Positions 1 to 5,576 of a DNA stretch of 8,570 bases are shown one piece after another. The notes beneath the pieces are model-generated. The model was not told the DNA's origin and did not search any database. It worked only from the letters and a program-made list of their open reading frames with translations. This stretch comes from Clostridiales bacterium UBA7044 (GTDB taxonomy: Bacteria; Bacillota; Clostridia; Oscillospirales; Oscillospiraceae): assembly GCA_002493965.1 (NCBI GenBank), contig DLAP01000093.1:1-8570 (forward strand), in the 5' to 3' direction. How positions within the stretch are numbered: position 1 is the stretch's first letter; each line of letters begins with the position of its first letter. The position numbers and the translations under genes are program-made.

Positions 1-9
1 TTTGGAGAC

Positions 10-25
10 TTTTTTGACACGCTGG
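10..25 (-). repeat. Post-hairpin motif, left copy
   Basis: On the minus strand this reads CCAGCGTGTCAAAAAA, directly adjacent to the hairpin that follows the protease gene. It matches 13 of 16 positions of the motif at 8547-8562. The function is unknown; it could be a conserved post-terminator element or a fragment of a dispersed repeat. Confidence 0.45.
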
Positions 26-70
26 GCACCCCATTGCATTTCGTTTTGCAATGGGGTGCTGTTTTATTAT
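26..70 (+). terminator. Hairpin with T-rich tail, intrinsic terminator
   Basis: A perfect 13-bp stem (26-38 pairing with 47-59) closes an 8-base loop and is followed by a T-rich tract (TGTTTTATTAT). On the plus strand this is a rho-independent terminator for a gene entering from the left of the window. The stem begins 7 bases beyond the TAA of the minus-strand protease gene, so it may also protect or end that operon's transcript. On the minus strand, however, the stem is followed by CCAGCGTG rather than a T run, so termination in that direction is less certain. Confidence 0.8.
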
Positions 71-1026
71 GCCATCACCAGCATATATATCATGTTGATT
101 GCCATGACAATGGTCAGAATCACCACGCCGGGATTTAAGAAGAAGCACTTGAGGCACCGCCGGTCCATCCACTCTCCCTGGCGGTAGGCCCGAACCTCCC
201 GGCGCTTTACCACCAGTAGGATGATCGCGGCCAGGGCAAAGCCTCCGAATATCACACCGTCCAGAACATCCGCCACCATCGTGGGCAGCAGCTTCATCAG
301 CCGGGTCAGCAGGTCTGCCAGGACAAAATTATTCAGAATATGCAGCAGCATCGCCCAGCCGATGGAATATTCCACCGCGCAGTAGCCCAGCACCAGACCC
401 GCCAGGAACGCGTAGGGCGCCTGCAACAGATTCCCGTGGAACATGGCAAACAGAAACGCCGAGCCCAGGATGGCAAACCGTTTCCCATAGGGCCGCAGGG
501 AACGCAGCACAAGCCCCCGGAACAGGATTTCTTCCGAAACCGGCGCGAGAATCGAAGCATACAGGAACATGCTCACTGAGTTACTGTCCCCGGAAACGGA
601 TTCCAGTAATTCCATAACGGACTTTCCAAACCAGTTCATAACAGTTTCCACGCCGCTTGCCCAGATGGAGAAAATCAGCTGGGCGCCGCACATCAGCGTC
701 AGCAAACCGAAAAAGGCGGAAGCCTTCATGGGTGCTTCCTTTCTGAGAACCTGATCCTTCCAGTAATCTGTCCCCTTCCAGGCCCAGAGAATCACGATAC
801 CGACTGCAATCGTGACCATGTAGCCTGTCGCATTGTTCATCAGAGCGTCATAATTCAGCTCCATGCCAAAGTCCCCGGAAGCAAAGCCCCTGACATACTG
901 GCCAATCACGTCTGTCACCATGGTTCCCATCACCAGGACGTTCATCATCACAAAGTAGATCAGCAGCACCCAGCCGATCACGGAAAACTGGTGCCGAAGC
1001 CATTTACTCACTTGTTTTTCTTCCAT
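67..1026 (-). CDS. CPBP family intramembrane glutamic endopeptidase (CAAX protease-like)
   Basis: A 319-residue multi-pass membrane protein with roughly eight hydrophobic segments. The family motifs are in order: EEILFR with E165, E166 and R170; FAMFH ending in H197; and HILNN with H229 and N233. These are the expected active-site residues of the Rce1/CPBP (ABI) membrane proteases. Bacterial members are linked to bacteriocin immunity or maturation, or to cleavage of membrane proteins, but the substrate cannot be read from sequence and no peptide gene is seen nearby. After the protease core there is a charged cytosolic-type stretch (about 274-295, rich in R and K) and a final hydrophobic helix (about 297-317). 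The ATG at 1026 is preceded by AGGAG about 7 bases upstream. The gene overlaps the end of the upstream dehydrogenase gene by 23 bases, so it is very likely the last gene of the minus operon and translationally coupled. The family call is solid; the role is open. Confidence 0.9.
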   Translation of the reverse strand: MEEKQVSKWLRHQFSVIGWVLLIYFVMMNVLVMGTMVTDVIGQYVRGFASGDFGMELNYDALMNNATGYMVTIAVGIVILWAWKGTDYWKDQVLRKEAPMKASAFFGLLTLMCGAQLIFSIWASGVETVMNWFGKSVMELLESVSGDSNSVSMFLYASILAPVSEEILFRGLVLRSLRPYGKRFAILGSAFLFAMFHGNLLQAPYAFLAGLVLGYCAVEYSIGWAMLLHILNNFVLADLLTRLMKLLPTMVADVLDGVIFGGFALAAIILLVVKRREVRAYRQGEWMDRRCLKCFFLNPGVVILTIVMAINMIYMLVMA

Positions 1027-2596
1027 AATCTTCTCCTAACACCGCTTCCGCGGTCATAATTCCATCTACAGCGGCGGACATAATTCCACCTGCATAGCCG
1101 GCGCCCTCCCCCGCCGGGTAAAGGCCCCGGATTTGGGACTGTCTGCTTTTATCCCGCAATATCCGCACCGGGGAAGAACTGCGGGTCTCTGGGGCGGTCA
1201 AAACGCTCTCGGGATTCCCAAAGCCCTTCAGCTTCCGGTTAAGCCTTGGCAGCGCTTCGGCCAAAGCCGACGTAATCTTCTCCGGCAGCACCCCATGGAG
1301 GTCGCACCAGGCAACCCCAGGCCGGTAAGTGGGCGTCACTTCGCCCGGACCAGTGCTTGCCTTCCCTGCCAGGAAATCCCCCACGGTCTGGGCCGGGGCA
1401 CGATAGCCTCCGCTGACATCGTAGGCTTTTTCCTCAATCTCCTGCTGCCACTTCACGCCGCCCAGGGGCCCCTTATAGGGGAAGTCGGCAGGGTTCACCG
1501 TCACAAGCAATGCGGCGTTGGCATTTTCCCCGTCCCGGCTTACGTAACTCATGCCGTTTGTCACCACTCTGCCCTCTTCCGAGGCCGCCGCCACCACATA
1601 GCCCCCGGGGCACATGCAGAAGGTGTACACCGTGGCGTCCTCCAGATGCTCTGCCATTTTATAGTCCGCCGGGGGCAGGGCCGGATTCTCCGTCCCATAC
1701 TGGGCAAGGTTGATATCTTTCTGCTTGTGCTCGATACGGACGCCCATGGCAAAGGGCTTTGGCTCCATGGGGACACCGCCGCCCTCCAGCATTCGGAAGG
1801 TGTCCCGGGCACTGTGCCCGATGGCAAGAATGGCGGTTTCACAGTCGATGATCTCCCCGGTGGATGTTTCCAGACCAGTGAGGCGATTTCCTTCCACCCG
1901 CAGACCCGTCACCTGGGTGCGGAATCGAACTTCTCCTCCCAGATTGATGATCCGTTTGCGCAGATTCTGCACCACCGTCAGCAGGACATCCGTCCCCACA
2001 TGGGGCTTTGCGTCGTACAGGATATCTTCTCTGGCTCCCGCCTGCACAAACTGCTCTAAAATCCATCCGATCCGGGGATTGTTCACCCCGGTATTCAGCT
2101 TGCCGTCAGAAAAGGTGCCCGCGCCCCCTTCTCCGAACTGGACATTGGAGGCCGTATCCAGAATCCCGGTTTCAAAAAATTTCTCCACCTTTTCGTGGCG
2201 GGATACCGCATCCTCGCCCCGCTCCAGCACAAGGGGCCGCTGCCCCGCCATGGCCAGGATCAGGGCGGCAAACATCCCAGCGGGGCCGAAGCCGATGACC
2301 ACCGGCCTCCTTTCTGGCGCCGTTCTTGGCTTTGGGGGCCTGTAAAACTCCACCGATGCCAGGGAGGCCCGCTTGCAGCCGCTTCTCTTTAATATCTTTT
2401 TCTCGTTTCCCTCCACCGCCACATCCACGGTGTAGATGATTTTCACATCCGGCTTTTTCCGGGCGTCCACACTTCGGCGGACAAGTTTCAAACTCCGGAT
2501 TATGGAATTGGAGATTCCCAGCAGCCTTGCCGCCTCGAACTGAAGCTGACTGAAATTGTGCTCCGGCGGCAGGGCAATGTCTCTTAAACGAATCAT
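1004..2596 (-). CDS. FAD-dependent dehydrogenase, COG2509 type
   Basis: A 530-residue flavoprotein. An N-terminal domain of about 90 residues (starting MIRLRDIALP) precedes the dinucleotide-binding Rossmann motif GFGPAGMFAA (about 102-111), which ends with LVLERG (122-127). FGEGGAGTFSDGKL (154-167) is a hallmark stretch of this family, and the C-terminal AGEGAGYAGGIMSAAVDG (495-512) is the second FAD-contacting segment. The size fits the uncharacterised 'FAD-dependent dehydrogenase' family; the physiological substrate is not known to me. I chose the ATG at 2596 over an in-frame start at 2650 for three reasons: it forms an ATGA overlap with the stop of the upstream flavoprotein gene, GGGAGG lies just upstream, and the protein then begins with the conserved MIRLRDI. 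The extra 18 residues would lie wholly inside the upstream gene. It is probably cotranscribed and translationally coupled with both neighbours. Confidence 0.92.
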   Translation of the reverse strand: MIRLRDIALPPEHNFSQLQFEAARLLGISNSIIRSLKLVRRSVDARKKPDVKIIYTVDVAVEGNEKKILKRSGCKRASLASVEFYRPPKPRTAPERRPVVIGFGPAGMFAALILAMAGQRPLVLERGEDAVSRHEKVEKFFETGILDTASNVQFGEGGAGTFSDGKLNTGVNNPRIGWILEQFVQAGAREDILYDAKPHVGTDVLLTVVQNLRKRIINLGGEVRFRTQVTGLRVEGNRLTGLETSTGEIIDCETAILAIGHSARDTFRMLEGGGVPMEPKPFAMGVRIEHKQKDINLAQYGTENPALPPADYKMAEHLEDATVYTFCMCPGGYVVAAASEEGRVVTNGMSYVSRDGENANAALLVTVNPADFPYKGPLGGVKWQQEIEEKAYDVSGGYRAPAQTVGDFLAGKASTGPGEVTPTYRPGVAWCDLHGVLPEKITSALAEALPRLNRKLKGFGNPESVLTAPETRSSSPVRILRDKSRQSQIRGLYPAGEGAGYAGGIMSAAVDGIMTAEAVLGEDYGRKTSE

Positions 2597-3807
2597 TGGC
2601 TTTCCCTCCCGGCGCTTTCTCCCGCCAGACGTCCGGAGCTCCATGCCCATTGCAGGTTGTAGCCGCCGCAGTCTCCATCGATATCCAGCACCTCGCCGCA
2701 GGCAAAAAGCCCAGGAACCAGCTTGCTTTCCATGGTTTCTCCGTCAAAATCCTTTGTCAGGATCCCTCCCGCCGTCACCTGGGCGCTGTCCATGCCCAGA
2801 GGCTCGGTCAGCACCACCGTGAAGGACTTAGCCTTTTCCGCCGCCTGCTGAATTTCCGGGTCAGAAAGAGCAGAAATGAGACCCCTGGCCGAGATCCCCG
2901 CCGCCTGGGTCAGCACCCGGCCCAGCCGGTTATGGAGGATTCCCGTAAATAACTCCGATGCCGGAAGGGTGGTGTCTCTCCGGCGGAGAAGCATTTCGTT
3001 CAGGCTTTTCCCGTCCAGTTCCGGCAGGAAATCCAGCTTTGCAGACCACGCTCCCCCGCCCTGGCACACATCCCGGGAAACCTCAAACATCACCGGCCCG
3101 GAAAGGCCCTGCTCCGTAAATTGCAGTTCTCCTGTGCTTTCTGAGAAAGGGACACCATCATGGAGAATCTCCACATGGCAATTGGCCCGCACCCCTTTCA
3201 GAGCCGGGAGGCTCCCCCAGTCGGACTTCACCTGCACCAGATTGGGCCGCAGCCTCGTGCATTTGTGCCCCAGGGAACGGAGGATCTGGTAGCCGGACAT
3301 GGTGCCTCCCAGCCGGGTTCCCGCAAGGCCCCCGCAGGCAACAATCAGCTTGTCGCAGTCCACCGTTTCCCCGCCGGAAATCACCCGGAAGCCCTCGGCT
3401 ACCCTCTTCACTTTTTCCACCTCAAACCCCAGCTTGACCGTAATATTGGGCTTGTCCAGGGCAAAACGGAGAACATCCACCACGGAATTTGCCTGATCGG
3501 AGTAGGGATAAACCCGGCCGCTGTTTTCCGCCACAGTGTACAGGCCTAAGGTGGCAAACCACCTTCTGGTCTCCTCCGGGGGGAATTTAAACAGGGCAAA
3601 GGCCGTAAAGCCAGGGTCCTCCCCGTGGTAGTGGGTTTCGCCCCCGTGGAGATTACTCAGGTTGCACCGGCCGTTGCCGGTGGCCTGGAGCTTCCTTCCC
3701 AGGCGGGCCTGCCGCTCCATCAGGATCACGTTATTATCTTCTGTTTCCGCTGCTGCCAGGGCCGCCGCCATGCCGGAAGCACCGCCGCCAAGGATTCCTA
3801 TGACCAT
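2593..3807 (-). CDS. HI0933/BaiN-type NAD(P)/FAD-dependent oxidoreductase (aminoacetone oxidase family)
   Basis: A 404-residue flavoprotein of the HI0933/YhiN family. The N-terminal GILGGGASGMAAALAAAE (4-21) is the FAD ADP-binding motif. GRKLQATGNGRCNLSN (37-52) is the typical family signature. GELQFTEQGLSGP (226-238) and GLFACGEVLDIDGDCGGYNL (366-385) are the conserved middle and C-terminal FAD-contact segments. A clostridial relative, BaiN, has been linked to bile-acid dehydroxylation. No other bai gene is present here, so I do not assign that role. The start at 3807 gives a protein beginning MVIGILGGG and has GAGAGGGG about 8 bases upstream. Upstream in-frame starts at 3840 and 3867 overlap the predicted promoter and are unlikely. 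This is the first gene of the minus operon, and its TGA overlaps the next ATG as ATGA. Confidence 0.92.
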   Translation of the reverse strand: MVIGILGGGASGMAAALAAAETEDNNVILMERQARLGRKLQATGNGRCNLSNLHGGETHYHGEDPGFTAFALFKFPPEETRRWFATLGLYTVAENSGRVYPYSDQANSVVDVLRFALDKPNITVKLGFEVEKVKRVAEGFRVISGGETVDCDKLIVACGGLAGTRLGGTMSGYQILRSLGHKCTRLRPNLVQVKSDWGSLPALKGVRANCHVEILHDGVPFSESTGELQFTEQGLSGPVMFEVSRDVCQGGGAWSAKLDFLPELDGKSLNEMLLRRRDTTLPASELFTGILHNRLGRVLTQAAGISARGLISALSDPEIQQAAEKAKSFTVVLTEPLGMDSAQVTAGGILTKDFDGETMESKLVPGLFACGEVLDIDGDCGGYNLQWAWSSGRLAGESAGRESQ

Positions 3808-3838
3808 CCCGTGATCCCCTCTCTTACGATTTACGTCC

Positions 3839-3867
3839 ATTATACTCCATAATCCTCCGGAGTACAA
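3839..3867 (-). promoter_or_regulatory. Predicted sigma-A promoter of the flavoprotein operon
   Basis: Reading the minus strand, TTGTAC (3867-3862) and a perfect TATAAT (3844-3839) are separated by exactly 17 bases. The -35 matches consensus at its first three positions. The expected transcript start is around 3832, giving a leader of about 25 bases before the ATG at 3807. A dyad occupies the spacer (see the separate entry). Confidence 0.7.
3843..3864. repeat. Inverted repeat in promoter spacer, candidate operator
   Basis: TACTCC (3843-3848) and GGAGTA (3859-3864) form a perfect 6-bp dyad with a 10-base spacer. It covers the space between the -10 and -35 of the minus-strand promoter and overlaps both boxes. 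A second, smaller palindrome, CTCCGGAG (3855-3862), lies inside it. The position fits a repressor operator, but no candidate regulator can be named and arms this short can arise by chance. Confidence 0.35.
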
Positions 3868-3877
3868 GAAAAACTTC

Positions 3878-3906
3878 TTTTCACCGGGCGAAAGATATGC
3901 TATACT
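3878..3906 (+). promoter_or_regulatory. Predicted sigma-A promoter, extended -10, of the ylmH-like operon
   Basis: TTTTCA (3878-3883, four of six consensus positions) and TATACT (3901-3906, five of six) are spaced 17 bases apart. TG at 3898-3899 makes an extended -10. The expected transcript start is near 3913, giving a leader of about 60 bases before the ATG at 3973. The -35 box lies only 10 bases from the -35 of the divergent promoter, so the two share upstream DNA. Confidence 0.7.
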
Positions 3907-3925
3907 GTTTAAAGTATGCGCATTC

Positions 3926-3944
3926 TCTCCGGCTGCGCCGGAGA
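3926..3944 (+). promoter_or_regulatory. Leader hairpin upstream of the ylmH-like gene
   Basis: TCTCCGGC (3926-3933) and GCCGGAGA (3937-3944) form a perfect 8-bp stem with a TGC loop, about 12 bases into the predicted transcript and 28 bases before the start codon. It is followed by AAAAATC rather than T, so it is not a plus-strand terminator. It could be a 5' stabiliser or a protein-binding site; no known riboswitch class is recognised. Confidence 0.5.
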
Positions 3945-3972
3945 AAAATCAGGTAAGTCGGCAGGTGATCAC

Positions 3973-4758
3973 ATGGATCGAAGCAACATCGATAAAATCG
4001 CCCAAACGGCTGAGGACCGGATGCTCCTTGCCAAGCTTTGGGACAAAGTTAACGCCGGAATGCGCAAAAACATCCCAGCGAACACCGGTTTTCTCTCTCC
4101 CCGGGAATTGGAGCTTGCCCGTTTTCTCTTTGGACAGCCGGATGGACTCCACGCCTTTGGCGGCTACGAGGACGCCGAGCGGAAAATGCTCATCTATCTG
4201 CCCGAATATCTCACGGAAGACGCCCTTTGGGAGGAAGACAGTCCCTGCGTCTGCCTCCGGGCAACGTTTTTTCAGGGAGACAATCCCAATCATCGGGATT
4301 TCCTGGGTGCCCTGATGGGCGCCGGCATCGCCCGGGAAACGGTGGGCGACATCTGTGTGGCGGAAGGCCGCTGTGACTTCTTCGTCACTTCGGAGATTGC
4401 CCCCTATATTTTGCAGAATTTCATTTCCGCAGGCCGTACCCGGCTCCATCTGGAGCAGATTCCATTAAAAGAGGCCGACCTCCCGGAGCCGGAAGTGAAG
4501 GAAATCAGGGACACCCTGGCCTCCCTGCGCTTAGACAGTGTGATTTCCTCCGGCTTCCGCATTGGCAGGAGCCTGGCCGCCCAGTATATTTCCGCCGGGA
4601 AAGCGGCCATCGACGGCCTGCCCTGCGAAAAACCAGACAAGCCCGTGGCGGAGGGCATGAAGATTTCCGTCCGGGGTCTGGGAAAAATCCGGCTTGCCAC
4701 CGTCAATGGCAAAACGAAAAAGGACAGAATTTCGGTGGTCATCCACCGCTATGTGTGA
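3973..4758 (+). CDS. ylmH: YlmH-type S4 domain RNA-binding protein
   Basis: A 261-residue protein matching the usual YlmH length of about 260. The central region carries the family stretch HRDFLGALMGAGIARETVGD (107-126), and the C-terminal S4 RNA-binding domain spans roughly 182-245 (LASLRLDSVISSGFRIGRS onward). In Bacillus subtilis, YlmH belongs to the ylm cell-division-adjacent cluster and has been tied to 50S ribosomal subunits and rescue of stalled translation; that is family knowledge, not shown here. The ATG at 3973 has AGGTGA about 6 bases upstream. An in-frame ATG at 3916 would add 19 residues, encode the leader hairpin, and sit only about 3 bases after the predicted transcript start, so I reject it. 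No sepF, ylmG or divIVA gene is adjacent, unlike the classical locus. It heads a plus-strand operon, with the next gene 10 bases downstream. Confidence 0.9.
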   Translation: MDRSNIDKIAQTAEDRMLLAKLWDKVNAGMRKNIPANTGFLSPRELELARFLFGQPDGLHAFGGYEDAERKMLIYLPEYLTEDALWEEDSPCVCLRATFFQGDNPNHRDFLGALMGAGIARETVGDICVAEGRCDFFVTSEIAPYILQNFISAGRTRLHLEQIPLKEADLPEPEVKEIRDTLASLRLDSVISSGFRIGRSLAAQYISAGKAAIDGLPCEKPDKPVAEGMKISVRGLGKIRLATVNGKTKKDRISVVIHRYV

Positions 4759-4768
4759 GGATAAAGCC

Positions 4769-4975
4769 ATGAATATGAATGAAGTAATTGCCAGAATCAA
4801 CGCTCTGGCGAAAAAAGCCAAGACCGTGGGCCTGACCCCGGAGGAACTGACAGAGCGGGACAAGCTTAGAAGAATCTATATCGATTCCGTAAAAGCCAAT
4901 CTGGTGGGGCAGCTGGACAACACCTATATCATCGGCCCCGACGGCAAAAAGAAAAAGCTGGAACACAAGGAGTGA
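4769..4975 (+). CDS. UPF0291 (DUF896, YnzC-like) small protein
   Basis: A 68-residue charged protein. Its N-terminal half, with VIARINALAKKAK (6-18) and LTPEELTERDKLRRIYI (22-38), matches the two-helix hairpin of the UPF0291/YnzC family, common in Firmicutes. The tail is polar and lysine-rich (GKKKKLEHKE), as is usual for this family, whose end is flexible. B. subtilis YnzC lies in the SOS-controlled yneA-yneB-ynzC operon, but its biochemical role is unclear. I see no LexA box or yneA-like gene here. The ATG at 4769 has GAGG 8 bases upstream; a nearby ATG at 4775 and an in-frame ATG at 4751 are possible but less well placed. It sits between ylmH and the Nudix gene with gaps of 10 and 5 bases, so it is probably cotranscribed. 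Confidence 0.87.
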   Translation: MNMNEVIARINALAKKAKTVGLTPEELTERDKLRRIYIDSVKANLVGQLDNTYIIGPDGKKKKLEHKE

Positions 4976-4980
4976 GAGAA

Positions 4981-5547
4981 ATGGAACTTGCCCGGCAGAT
5001 CGCCGCCTACACGCCGGTCAACGAGCAGGAGGCCCGGGACAAAAAACTGCTGCTTTCCTGGCTGGAAAGCGGTCAGGATATTTATACAAGAGACAACGAT
5101 GCCGCCCATCTCACCGCCTCGGCCTGGGTAGTCAGTCCCGACCGGCAGCAGGTGCTGATGGTCTACCACAACATCTACAACTCCTGGTCCTGGATGGGGG
5201 GCCACGCCGACGGGGACCGGGACCTGCTGGGAGTAGCCCGGCGGGAGGTTATGGAGGAAAGCGGCCTGAACGAATTAAAGCTATTGTCCCCGGACCTATT
5301 TTCCCTGGAAATTCTCACCGTAGACGGCCATATCAAGCGGGGCAGCTATGTCTCTTCTCACCTGCACTTAAATGTAACGTACCTGTTTGAAGCCGACCCA
5401 AAGCAGCCCCTGACCGTAAAGCCCGATGAAAACAGCGGCGTTGCCTGGTTCCCGGTGCCAGAGCTTTCCCAGCGCGTCACCGAGCCCTGGTTCCTGAAAT
5501 GGATCTATTCCAAACTCTGTGACAAGGTTATTCAGTCCGGGCTTTGA
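4981..5547 (+). CDS. Nudix hydrolase
   Basis: A 188-residue protein with a Nudix fold hydrolase signature at 74-96: G74, then R88-E89-V90-M91-E92-E93-S94-G95-L96. The catalytic REVMEE core that binds the metal is intact. The first glutamate of the canonical GX5EX7REUXEEXGU box is arginine (R80) here, followed by D81. GGHADG (73-78) is a variant I recall from other Firmicutes Nudix proteins. Family members hydrolyse nucleoside diphosphates linked to other moieties; the substrate is not predictable here. About 40 residues precede the Nudix core, rich in charged residues, with no signal peptide. The ATG at 4981 has AAGGAG ending 8 bases upstream. A GTG at 4972 overlapping the previous stop codon is in frame, but the AAGGAG overlaps it, so it is too close to serve that start. 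It lies in the ylmH operon between the UPF0291 and radical SAM genes. Confidence 0.88.
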   Translation: MELARQIAAYTPVNEQEARDKKLLLSWLESGQDIYTRDNDAAHLTASAWVVSPDRQQVLMVYHNIYNSWSWMGGHADGDRDLLGVARREVMEESGLNELKLLSPDLFSLEILTVDGHIKRGSYVSSHLHLNVTYLFEADPKQPLTVKPDENSGVAWFPVPELSQRVTEPWFLKWIYSKLCDKVIQSGL

Positions 5548-5565
5548 TCCCACTTCTTCGTATTC

Positions 5566-5570
5566 GGAGG
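5566..5570 (+). promoter_or_regulatory. Ribosome binding site that fixes the YgiQ-type start
   Basis: GGAGG lies 6 bases before the ATG at 5577. This decides between that ATG and an upstream in-frame TTG at 5544, which overlaps the Nudix stop codon and has no such site. Confidence 0.8.
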
Positions 5571-5576
5571 TACCCT

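Noticed and set aside
14..19. TTGACA as a plus-strand -35 box
   Set aside because: No acceptable -10 occurs 16-18 bases downstream; that DNA is the terminator stem and loop.
67..1026. Bacteriocin immunity or maturation system around the CPBP protease
   Set aside because: No small precursor peptide, ABC transporter or sensor kinase gene is nearby; the neighbours are two flavoproteins.
1133..2345. Long plus-strand open frames (308 and 211 residues) opposite the COG2509-type gene
   Set aside because: They are antisense to a clearly conserved gene, have no recognisable domains, and are explained by its G/C-rich codon use.
2593..3807. Assignment as a bile-acid baiN gene
   Set aside because: The HI0933 family is broad and widespread, and no other bai genes are in the window; only the family-level call is supported.
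3916..3972. In-frame N-terminal extension of the ylmH-like protein from an ATG at 3916
   Set aside because: This ATG lies only a few bases after the predicted transcript start without a ribosome binding site, and the extension is not typical of the family. The ATG at 3973 has AGGTGA.
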